From Armatimonadota bacterium (GTDB lineage: Bacteria > Armatimonadota > UBA10988): 50,655 nucleotides of DNA. Under the pieces are notes generated by a model. That model saw nothing but the letters and a program-made list of their open reading frames with translations, made no database searches and had not been told where the DNA came from. Within the stretch, counting starts at the first letter, position 1. Every line of letters starts with the position of its first letter. Location: the NCBI GenBank assembly GCA_016235455.1, contig JACRKZ010000060.1, positions 1 to 50,655 on the forward strand, written 5' to 3'. This document shows positions 25,701 through 32,775 of this stretch, piece after piece. The translations under genes were made by a program, and so were the position numbers.

Positions 25701-26545
25701 GCGCGCCGGTGCCGGTCGAGGTGCGCAGCGGCCAGTCGGCCAAGGTGCCGGTGACCATCGTCGCGCCGGCCTACACCGGCCCGCTGCTGCTGGCCTTCGA
25801 CCTGGTCTTCGACGGCACCGTCTTCGGCAGTCGCCAGCCCAGCACCTACGACAACGACGTGGCCGTGGAGCCCGTGGTCGTGGTCGGCGGGCCGTACCGG
25901 CCGTTGTCGCTCGCCGCGCAGCTCAATGTGGTCGGCACCAGCCTGGAGACCGGCGACATGAACGGCCCCGGGTTCGATGGCCAGGGCCGCTACCTGCCGG
26001 CCGAGCTCGTGCCGCCCACCGCCGACGACCTGTCAGACGGGCTCTATCCCACCGGCTGGCTGAGCCTGTTCGACGGCACCGCGCGCTATGGCACGGCGAC
26101 CTTCCGCTACCCCGCGCCCGTCGGCGCGGACAACAAGCAGGCGCCCTCGGTGCTGCGGCCCGATGGCCAGGTGGTCACGGTGGTGCCGGGCAGCTATCTG
26201 CGCCTGCACGTGCTGGGCGCCTCGGTGCGCGGCGAGGTCACGACCCGCTTCGGCACCGTCGACGCCAAGGGCGCCGTCAGTCAGACCGCGCCGGTGACGG
26301 TCACCAACTGGGACCAGTCGCCGCGCCATGGCGAGGCCATCGGGCTGCGCCTGCCCTATCGCGACACCCGCCTGGGCGCCGACCGACGGCCGGCCTGGCT
26401 GCACCACATCGTCGTGCCGCTCGAGCCCGGCCTCACGCTGGCGCGCCTGGTCCTGCCGCGCACGCCCGACCTGCGCATCATGGCGCTGACCCTGGAGGCC
26501 GCACCGACCGCCGCCGGGCCGCCGGCGCCCACCGTCCAGCCGTGA
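22739..26545 (+). CDS. Large secreted CBM9-like plus GH99/WbsX-like multidomain protein
   Basis: 1268 residues from a TTG at 22739, chosen because AGGAG lies 8 bases upstream and a signal peptide (GWWWLVAVALAAPGGAAWA) begins there; the frame is open earlier but overlaps dinG. Residues about 25-215 look like a CBM9-type domain (LYVAFTCQDV, DDAVELLFD, WSVEAAIPW), and a second fragment of this type begins at PTIDGNVTEAEWP. A TIM-barrel-like region, about 330-585, ends in LLFDSWNDLRAGTQ (564-576), resembling the end of GH99/WbsX or DUF5010 proteins. Several Ig-like sandwiches follow (VSARLVNAGL, VTLRNDG, VTVQNTA). Enzymatic activity is uncertain. It lies 10 bp after dinG and overlaps the methyltransferase start by four bases, an unusual pairing. 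Confidence 0.7.
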   Translation: MKARGWWWLVAVALAAPGGAAWADATQLDRLSFSASFDDLFLYVAFTCQDVNLCGREERYGYPVSGDDAVELLFDITPGARSGADRQTLYRGCFKLGLSAAGGIFLGVGGGDARRPEWLPLRPAGRTGPALRTDLKLDGTLNDPTDVDGGWSVEAAIPWQRLGLEGPQLGEVWAYNVVRTLRGDAEARFSLAEGGDDLDPSRWLPMSFRQGPAGLEAGRAFLVFSQADGQNPTIDGNVTEAEWPVLQRVELTPSADRLTPLPRIAWPVPAVTQAPLPAGSTFIPRELAPPPVRGAWQGDGLVLATYQLDLGLDRRAALDANGASLLAAHPLGGLGPQNSAQRIGAHLPQVQRAGAAGIDALLVSWPCATAARDAWALDALRSLALAAAEVGQGSQSVPLLAPRVNVAELGAAVDLTQQAQAEQLYQALAEFYQQVPPQLRARLADGPRRELLVDLGAAPANVRFGESFQTYIEQRFREGFGVDVAWLGDALWARRGARLDAARTVDGGTAVFAGGAERVRLGVVRPGRDETRVGGALVPRHGFEAFRASFEAAAAGHAEWLLFDSWNDLRAGTQVIRTREWGTGYERRAGGLAAQFANPSEQQVSARVRQLDAPTRVAAGGRLLVSARLVNAGLAAWGASSNLRLAALWHAAEPKPLIGDDGKPLVDRATGRPVMTDVPISDRRAASGTLTAEPGGSTEAELPVEALDALGKPLAPGRYRLRFALLNGTRVEYQPVLDDKGQPVKDEKGRPKTTRVELPNVLGTQGDRGCDLPIDVVAPEQVPDQAATVLSADLPARVETGRLYPLTVTLRNDGRLPWPEGCRIGVRYEAIDRAAPNAAPTEPQPLTGWVPCGPITTTVSPQGRRGAEPGQTSTARIKLPTADANGKPLPADSMPGRVCRARLALLDRAGQALPSSAPWFQAVQVLARDWGAGIGTVDVPRLLQAGSSVSGAVTVQNTAFRTWALGHCELSWSWYRFDGAELKLDAGRAPVPVEVRSGQSAKVPVTIVAPAYTGPLLLAFDLVFDGTVFGSRQPSTYDNDVAVEPVVVVGGPYRPLSLAAQLNVVGTSLETGDMNGPGFDGQGRYLPAELVPPTADDLSDGLYPTGWLSLFDGTARYGTATFRYPAPVGADNKQAPSVLRPDGQVVTVVPGSYLRLHVLGASVRGEVTTRFGTVDAKGAVSQTAPVTVTNWDQSPRHGEAIGLRLPYRDTRLGADRRPAWLHHIVVPLEPGLTLARLVLPRTPDLRIMALTLEAAPTAAGPPAPTVQP

Positions 26546-28365
26546 TCAGCCTGGACCAGTTGCGCGCCGCGGCGCGGGCCGCGCTGGGCGATCCGCGGGC
26601 GGCCATGGCCCTGGTCTGGCAGCACATCGACGCCGAAGGCGCGCCGCTGGAGTGGGCCGGCATCGCCTACGAGTCGCTGCTGGCTCCGGGTGACCGGCGC
26701 CGTGGCGGCAGCCACTACACCCCACCCGAACTGGCCGCCGAAGTCGTCGCCGGCACGCTCGACTCGTGCGCCGAGCCGCCGGCCGCCATCGTCGACCCAG
26801 CCTGCGGCGGCGGTGCCTTCCTGCTCGCCGCGGCCCGCTACCTGATGGCGCGCTGGGGACTCGAACCTGCCGCCGCCGGCCGCCGTATCCACGGCGTCGA
26901 CCGCGACGCCGGCGCGGTCGAGGTGGCCCGCGCGGGGCTGCTGCGGCTGACCGGCGAAGCGCCTGGCAGTCGGCTCCGCGTCGATGATAGCGTGCTGCTG
27001 CCGGCTGCAGCGTGGAACACCTGGCTGCCCGCGGGTCGGCGCGCCGTCATCACCAATCCACCGTTCCTGGGCGGCTCGTTCATCTCCGGCACGCTGGGCG
27101 CGGCCTATCGCGATCGCCTGGTGGCCGACCTGGCCGGTGGTCAGCGCGGTCATGCCGACCTCTGCGCCTACTGGCTGCTGCTAGCGCAACGGCTGATGGC
27201 GCCCGGCGACCGCGCGGGCCTGGTCTGCACCAACACCATCGCCGAAGGCACCACGCGCCGGGTCGGATTGGACCAGCTGCTGGCCCGCGGCGCCACGCTC
27301 ACCGCCGCCGTGCGGCAACGGCCCTGGCCGGGCGAGGCCACGCTGCACTACAGCCTGGTGTGGTTCACGCAGGGCCCGGCCGCCGGGCCGGCCCGGCTCG
27401 ATGGTCGGCCGGTGGCCGCCATCTCGGCCCACCTCACCGCCGACGCGCGCTGCGCCCGCCGGCTCGACCAGAACCGCGGCCTGGCCTACAACGGCACCAA
27501 GGTCTATGGTCAAGGGTTTCTGCTGACGCCGGACGAGGCGGCCCGCCTGCTGGACGATGATCCGCGCCGCGCGGCGGTGCTCAAACCGTACCTGTCCGGC
27601 GACGACCTCTACGGCCGCGCCGACGCATCGGCCAGCCGCTGGGTCATCGACTTCGGCGACCGATCGCTGGAGAGTGTGCAAGCCGAGCACCGCGACCTGC
27701 TGGCCCGCGTGCGAGAGCTGGTCAAGCCCGAGCGCGACCAACTCGCCGGGCGCAACACCATCGGCGACAAACGCGCGCAGTTCTGGTGGCGGTTCGGCAG
27801 CGCGGCCCCATCGCTCTATCGTGCTTTAGAAGGCAAGTCTGAGGCGCTGGCACGAGTGCTGCACAGCCACACGCACCAGATCGTGCGGGTGCCGGCGCGG
27901 TGTGTGTTCAGCCATGCACTGGCCGTCTTTCCGGATGCCGATCCGGCCCGCCTGGCGGTCTGGCAGTCGTCGATCCACGAGCTCTGGGCACTGGCCCACG
28001 GCTCCAGCCTTGGGGCGGCGCCCCGTTACACCATCAGCCAGACCGTGGAGACGTTTCCACTGCCCCCGTTGACCGCCGAACTGGCCGCTTTGGGCCGCGC
28101 CTACGACGCCCAGCGTCAGGCTGTCATGGCCAACCGGGGCGAAGGTCTGACCCGGCTCTGGCAGCGGCTCGGCGACCGCAGCCAGAGCGACCCCGACCTG
28201 ATCGCCTGGCGCGAGGCGCAGATCGCCCTGGATGAGGCCGTGGCCCGCGCCTACGGCTGGTCGCGCCCGCTGACGCACGGCTTCGGCGAGCTGCGCGGCC
28301 AGCCGCGCTTCCACCTCGCCACCGCCGACAGGGACTGGGTGATGGGCGCCCTCTCCGCGCTGTAG
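26542..28365 (+). CDS. MmeI-like (type IIL) adenine DNA methyltransferase without nuclease domain
   Basis: 607 residues from a GTG at 26542 that overlaps the previous stop (GTGA). Motif X GSHYTPPELA is at about 56-65, the SAM-binding motif I DPACGGGAF at 85-93, and the catalytic motif IV NPPF at 172-175. The following segments GHADLCAYWLLLAQ, GLVCTNTIAEG, KVYGQGFLLTPDEA, VLKPYLSGDDL and TISQTVETFPLP match the methylase and target-recognition layout of MmeI-type enzymes. These methylate N6 of adenine. The roughly 250-residue N-terminal nuclease of true MmeI is absent, and only about 55 residues precede motif X. No restriction endonuclease gene lies nearby, so it is probably solitary or works with a partner elsewhere. 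Coupling to a secreted-protein gene is odd. Confidence 0.82.
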   Translation: MISLDQLRAAARAALGDPRAAMALVWQHIDAEGAPLEWAGIAYESLLAPGDRRRGGSHYTPPELAAEVVAGTLDSCAEPPAAIVDPACGGGAFLLAAARYLMARWGLEPAAAGRRIHGVDRDAGAVEVARAGLLRLTGEAPGSRLRVDDSVLLPAAAWNTWLPAGRRAVITNPPFLGGSFISGTLGAAYRDRLVADLAGGQRGHADLCAYWLLLAQRLMAPGDRAGLVCTNTIAEGTTRRVGLDQLLARGATLTAAVRQRPWPGEATLHYSLVWFTQGPAAGPARLDGRPVAAISAHLTADARCARRLDQNRGLAYNGTKVYGQGFLLTPDEAARLLDDDPRRAAVLKPYLSGDDLYGRADASASRWVIDFGDRSLESVQAEHRDLLARVRELVKPERDQLAGRNTIGDKRAQFWWRFGSAAPSLYRALEGKSEALARVLHSHTHQIVRVPARCVFSHALAVFPDADPARLAVWQSSIHELWALAHGSSLGAAPRYTISQTVETFPLPPLTAELAALGRAYDAQRQAVMANRGEGLTRLWQRLGDRSQSDPDLIAWREAQIALDEAVARAYGWSRPLTHGFGELRGQPRFHLATADRDWVMGALSAL

Positions 28366-28633
28366 ACCGCGCCGCTGCTCGGCAGTGCGGGGGCATGGCT
28401 GGGCAAGCGCTTCGGGCCTCGGCTGGGGCGCAACCGAGAGACCTACGCCGCGTGTGGCCCCTGCGTCCCGCGCGGTCCAGATGCCCATCGGGTCCGGGGC
28501 GAGGCCCGTGGTGTTCAGGACCATCGCCTTTGCCGCACGGGGAGGAGAAGCCGCCGGCCCGCCGCATATGCCGACCAAAGCCTGCGGGCGTGACACAGCC
28601 TCACCCCTGGCGGGCGTCATCAAGGAGCGCGCG

Positions 28634-31576
28634 ATGATCGAACGTTGCTGGGGCCGTACCATCGTGGCCTGGCTGGTCATCGTTTTGCTGGCGGAGGTCG
28701 CCATGGCACAAGTGCCCGAGAACCTCTATCGCGGTGAGCTGGTCTCCTACCCCGGGCCGTGGGCCTTCGAGCTGGGGCGGCAGGCGATCATCCTGGTGAG
28801 CGACCAGGAGCTTGAGGCACTGGCCGACCCGGACCGGGTGCTCGACATCAGCACCGGCTTCGACAAGCAGGAGGCCAGCCTGCGCCAGGTCTGCGAGCGG
28901 GCCCGAGCGGCCGGACAGCGCACCCTCATCATCGCCTTCGACCACTTCTTCAGCCAGTACCGGCCAGGGCAGGACAAGCCGCGCACCCTCACGCCGGACC
29001 TGGATGAGTATGTACGCCGGATCGCGGCCATCAGCGCCTTCGCCCAGGGCTACGGCCTGGGCCTGGAGCTCAGCCTGCTCAGCCCCCTGGAGATCGGCCC
29101 AGCCTACACCCGGGCCACCGGGGAGTCGGGTCTGTGGTTGCAGTATCGCAAAGGGCTGCGCGACCCCGTTACCGGCGCCTTCAGCGTCCCGCTCTGGGAG
29201 CAGCGCAAGTGGGCCAACAACAAGGGCGTCATCGCGCTGGAAGCGTCCGCGGTCCGGGTGTTCGCCTTCCGTGAGCAGGCGCTCGCCGGCACCCCTCACC
29301 GGGTCGTGAAGCCGGAGTGGATCCGCGAGATCAGTGATGTGGCGCAGATTGAGCGTTGGGACGATGGCGGGCGTCCGCTGCGACGCGTTCGCGTCTTCGG
29401 CCAGGGGCACACCGACCTGGGCGATCTCGACCGGGTCCTCGTGGTTCTGCAGTACCGCACCCCGGAGATGGACTACTTCAGCCCGCAGGCCCTGCCCTTC
29501 CTCAAGGGGCTGCTCGATAAGTACGCGGCAGCCGGCGTGAAGCTCAATGCGCTCTACTCGGACGAAATGCACATCCAGCAGGACTGGGGCTACTTCAATC
29601 ACCACGACCACGGCGAGTTCGCCCAGCGCTACGTGAGCGCCGGCCTCGCGCGGCGCTTCGCGCAGCTCTACGGGGCGGAGTACGCCGACTTCGCCAAGTA
29701 CCTGGTGTACTTCTGCCACGGTCAGGAAGACGATGCGAGCGACCTCTCGGCCAAGCAGGACGTCGGCCATGTCTTCGGCGCCAGCCCGCGCGACATCCGC
29801 GCTACCGCGCTGTTCCGCTCGCGCTACTACCGCCTGCTGCAGGACGGGGTGGTTGATCTCTTCGTGCAGGCCAAGCGCCATGCCGAGCAGGGCATGGGAC
29901 ACCGGCTCGAGACGCGGGCCCATGCCACCTGGGCGGAGAGCCCGACCATCGACAAGTGGGAGACCGGGCGCGAGAACCACTTCGCCAACGCCTACGAATA
30001 CACGTCCAACTTCGTCTGGTCCAACACGGTCCACCAGGCCTCTTCGGCCTGCTACGACTACTTCCGCTGGGGAGACTACCTGACCGGCAACGGCAACGAT
30101 CACGCCGAATGCGGCTGGCTCGACCGCAACTACGTTGGCCTGAGCCTGGCCTGTTCCACCGGGATTCTCAACGAGGTGCCCTACTCGTATGCCGCGCACT
30201 GGGGGATGCCCGACGAGTTGGCCTACCGGCGCGGACTGCTGGCTGCCGTGTCCGGCACCGCCGGCGGCTACCTGGGCATGGTCCAGGACAACCAGCACCG
30301 CGATGTCGATGTCCTGATGCTCTACCCGCTGGATCTCGTCGCCGTCGACGAACGCTTCGGGAGCTGGATGACCCAGTACGGCTATGCCAATCAGATCACC
30401 AGCGCCAAGCTGTTGGAGCGCGGCAAGGTGTCCGGCAATGCATTGGCGGTGGCGGACAGACGTTTCACGACGCTGGTGGCGACATTCGAGCCCTTCCCGC
30501 CGCGGCGGCTGCTGGACCTGATGCGTGAGTTTGCGATGTCCGGCGGCCGGGTTATCTGGTCGGGGCCGCCTCCGTTGCTCACCGCCGAAGGCGAGGACGC
30601 ACTCCCCGCCTGGCAGGAGCTGTTCGGGGTCACCTACGAGCCGGGTCTGGATGAGGGGCAACTCTCGCCTGGTCGCCAGGTCGTCTTCGAAGGCCCGCTC
30701 GCCGCCGCGGCCCCCCAGACGATCCTGACCGACCTGCTGCCCGACCGCACCTATCCGGTGGCGCCGCGCGAGGGCGCCGCCGCCGTGGCCCGGGTCAAGG
30801 ACCGTGTGGTCGGCGCGACGCGTCGCCTGGCCGGCGGCGGCACGGCGACCTTCCTGGGCTACCGGCCCCGCGATGACCAGTCCAAGAGCCTGGGCTACGA
30901 CGTGCGCAACCTGTTTGAGGTGCTTGTGGCGCTGGGTGCATACCCTCCCAGCGGGCGCTTCGAGGGCGTGAACGACAACACGGAGGTGCTGTCGCGCACC
31001 GGTCCGCACCTGGTCTGTCGCTTCCCCAACGGCACGATCGCCCTGGCCAACCACCTGCGCGACGTGGAAGAGGACTGGCCTGGCGGCTTCGCCCGGAATG
31101 CCGAGCAGGACAAGCAGTACCTGCAACGCTGCCCGGCCCCGTCGCTGGATGTGCGGCTCAAGGACCTCCACGTCGCCGGCCACACGGTAACCTACTCGGG
31201 CGTGGCGCCACTGGCCTTCCGGCTCGACGACCAGGGCCGCCTGATAGCGTTTGCCTGCAGCTGGGCCGATCGCGTCACCATCGACGGCAAGGAGCATGTC
31301 TTCGCCGACAAGCCATTGTCGCTGATCTCGTGGGCGCCGGTGCCTGATTCGCGGCGCGTGCCCGGCGGAGCACTCCTCCAGGCCCGCATCCAGGGCGAGG
31401 GCGTGGTGCGCCTGCCGGCGGCCGGCCTGCCGGACAAGGTCGCCCTGTTCGCTGAGGGTCCGACCCCGGGCAGCCGAGGGGAGGCCATCCCCTGCCGCCT
31501 GGAGAACGGTGCCCTGGTCTTCGCGACGACGTCGGCCACCACGCACCGGTGGCTGTACGTGGTGGCCGCTGAGTAG
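28634..31576 (+). CDS. Large secreted GH42-like TIM-barrel protein of unknown specificity
   Basis: 980 residues from the ATG at 28634, with AAGGAG 6 bases upstream; the open frame before it has no site and is probably leader. The signal peptide is about 1-25 (IVAWLVIVLLAEVAMA). A barrel-like catalytic region carries YSDEMHIQQDW (Asp310, Glu311) and HRLETRAHATWAESP. Residues about 555-690 resemble a GH42-type trimerisation or glutaminase-like domain (VDVLMLYPLDLV, LMREFAMSGGRVIWSG), and a C-terminal beta domain ends the protein. The layout recalls GH42 beta-galactosidases and related unclassified large hydrolases. The catalytic pair is not certain. The 268 bp before it (28366-28633) contain no gene and no promoter that I can support. 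Confidence 0.65.
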   Translation: MIERCWGRTIVAWLVIVLLAEVAMAQVPENLYRGELVSYPGPWAFELGRQAIILVSDQELEALADPDRVLDISTGFDKQEASLRQVCERARAAGQRTLIIAFDHFFSQYRPGQDKPRTLTPDLDEYVRRIAAISAFAQGYGLGLELSLLSPLEIGPAYTRATGESGLWLQYRKGLRDPVTGAFSVPLWEQRKWANNKGVIALEASAVRVFAFREQALAGTPHRVVKPEWIREISDVAQIERWDDGGRPLRRVRVFGQGHTDLGDLDRVLVVLQYRTPEMDYFSPQALPFLKGLLDKYAAAGVKLNALYSDEMHIQQDWGYFNHHDHGEFAQRYVSAGLARRFAQLYGAEYADFAKYLVYFCHGQEDDASDLSAKQDVGHVFGASPRDIRATALFRSRYYRLLQDGVVDLFVQAKRHAEQGMGHRLETRAHATWAESPTIDKWETGRENHFANAYEYTSNFVWSNTVHQASSACYDYFRWGDYLTGNGNDHAECGWLDRNYVGLSLACSTGILNEVPYSYAAHWGMPDELAYRRGLLAAVSGTAGGYLGMVQDNQHRDVDVLMLYPLDLVAVDERFGSWMTQYGYANQITSAKLLERGKVSGNALAVADRRFTTLVATFEPFPPRRLLDLMREFAMSGGRVIWSGPPPLLTAEGEDALPAWQELFGVTYEPGLDEGQLSPGRQVVFEGPLAAAAPQTILTDLLPDRTYPVAPREGAAAVARVKDRVVGATRRLAGGGTATFLGYRPRDDQSKSLGYDVRNLFEVLVALGAYPPSGRFEGVNDNTEVLSRTGPHLVCRFPNGTIALANHLRDVEEDWPGGFARNAEQDKQYLQRCPAPSLDVRLKDLHVAGHTVTYSGVAPLAFRLDDQGRLIAFACSWADRVTIDGKEHVFADKPLSLISWAPVPDSRRVPGGALLQARIQGEGVVRLPAAGLPDKVALFAEGPTPGSRGEAIPCRLENGALVFATTSATTHRWLYVVAAE

Positions 31577-31579
31577 GCC

Positions 31580-31604
31580 GCCGGGCCCGTAGCGCCAGCC
31601 CGGC
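31580..31604. terminator. Hairpin between convergent genes
   Basis: 7-bp inverted repeat GCCGGGC/GCCCGGC (31580-31586 with 31598-31604, 11-base loop) in the 33-bp gap between the GH42-like gene (+) and alanine dehydrogenase (-). It probably ends both transcripts. There is no T-tract. Confidence 0.45.
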
Positions 31605-31609
31605 CAGCG

Positions 31610-32716
31610 TCAGAACGACGGCTCGTGGCAGTCGAGGCCGAAGGCACGGGCCACCGCCGGGCAGGTCAGGCGGCCGGACTGAACGTTGATGCCCAGCGCC
31701 AACGCGGGGTCGCGGCGCGCGGCATCGGGCAGGCCGGCACGAGCAATGGCCAGAGCATACGGCAGCGTGGCGTTGGTTAGCGCCAGCGTGGAGGTGCGTG
31801 GCACCAGGGCCGGCATGTTGGGCACGCCATAGTGCACCACCCCATGCTTCACATACGTCGGCTCGGACATGGAGGTGGCGTGCGTGGTGGCGATGCAGCC
31901 GCCCTGATCGACCGCCACATCGACGATCACCGAGCCCCGTCGCATGGCGCGCACCGCGTCTTCATCCATGACCACCGGCGCCCGCTCGCCCGCCACCAGC
32001 ACGGCGCCGATGACCAGATCGGCGTAGCGCGCCGCGCGCAGAATGTTGGCGCGGGTCGAGTAGACCGTCACGCAACGGCCGTGCATGATGTCGTCCAGGT
32101 ACTTGAGCCGCTCGTGACGCACATCCAGCACGGTGACCTGGGCACCCAGTCCGACAGCCAGCGACGCGGCATTGACGCCAACCACGCCGCAGCCCAGCAC
32201 GACCACCTCGGCGGGCGGGACGCCCGGCACGCCCGAGAGCAGGATGCCACGACCGCCATTGGGCGCCTGCAGGTACTGCATGCCCGCCTGCACGGCGATG
32301 CGGCCGGCCACCTCGCTCATCGGCACCAGCAGCGGCAGGCTGCCATCGGGCGACTGGATGGTCTCGTAGGCCACGCCAGTGACGCCGCTGGCCACCATGG
32401 CGCGCATGAGGCCCTCGTTGCCCGCCAGGTGCAGGTAGGTGAACAGCGTCAGGCCGGGTCGCAGGTAGCCGTACTCGGCCGGCAGTGGCTCCTTGACCTT
32501 GAGCACCAACTCAGACTCGGTCCACACCGCATCGGCACCCATCACCAGACGGGCACCGTGCGACTCGTACTCGTGGTCGTCGAACCCACTGCCGTCACCG
32601 GCGCCGCGCTCGAGCAGCACCGTGTGCCCGGCCTCCGCCAGCGCGCTGGCCCCGGCGGGCGTCAGTGCCACCCGCTGTTCGCCGTCCTTGATCTCCCGCG
32701 GCACCCCGATCACCAT
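31610..32716 (-). CDS. ald: Alanine dehydrogenase
   Basis: 368 residues from the ATG at 32716, with GGAG 7 bases upstream; the ORF extends 7 codons further without a better site. MVIGVPREIKDGEQRVALTP opens the family signature, VLKVKEPLPAEY carries the substrate-binding Lys, FTYLHLA the catalytic-region His, and VVLGCGVVGVNAA the NAD-binding Rossmann loop. IVDVAVDQGGC and VPNMPALVPRTST are also typical. The length matches the usual 365-375 residues. The enzyme reversibly oxidises L-alanine to pyruvate, ammonia and NADH in the cytoplasm, linking amino-acid nitrogen with pyruvate. It may have its own extended -10 promoter. It follows the PAS/GAF gene by 59 bp on the same strand, so readthrough is possible. 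Confidence 0.95.
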   Translation of the reverse strand: MVIGVPREIKDGEQRVALTPAGASALAEAGHTVLLERGAGDGSGFDDHEYESHGARLVMGADAVWTESELVLKVKEPLPAEYGYLRPGLTLFTYLHLAGNEGLMRAMVASGVTGVAYETIQSPDGSLPLLVPMSEVAGRIAVQAGMQYLQAPNGGRGILLSGVPGVPPAEVVVLGCGVVGVNAASLAVGLGAQVTVLDVRHERLKYLDDIMHGRCVTVYSTRANILRAARYADLVIGAVLVAGERAPVVMDEDAVRAMRRGSVIVDVAVDQGGCIATTHATSMSEPTYVKHGVVHYGVPNMPALVPRTSTLALTNATLPYALAIARAGLPDAARRDPALALGINVQSGRLTCPAVARAFGLDCHEPSF

Positions 32717-32735
32717 GGCGAGTCTCCATGGCGCC

Positions 32736-32744
32736 ATTGTGGCA
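32736..32744 (-). promoter_or_regulatory. Extended -10 element for ald
   Basis: On the minus strand TGC is followed by CACAAT (32741-32736), predicting a transcript that starts about 13-14 bases before the ATG at 32716 and includes its GGAG. No good -35 is visible, as expected for an extended -10 promoter. Confidence 0.4.
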
Positions 32745-32775
32745 CAACGGGGCGGGCGTCTCTAGGGGCACCAGG

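Noticed and set aside
26850..26872. tRNA T-arm-like GGACTCGAACC on the plus strand (reverse-complement form)
   Set aside because: The flanking bases do not pair into a T-stem, no acceptor or anticodon arm is nearby, and it lies within the methyltransferase coding sequence.
28601..31546. 981-codon open frame on the minus strand opposite the GH42-like gene
   Set aside because: Shadow frame: no ribosome site, no signal or motif, and codon use mirrors the real gene on the plus strand.
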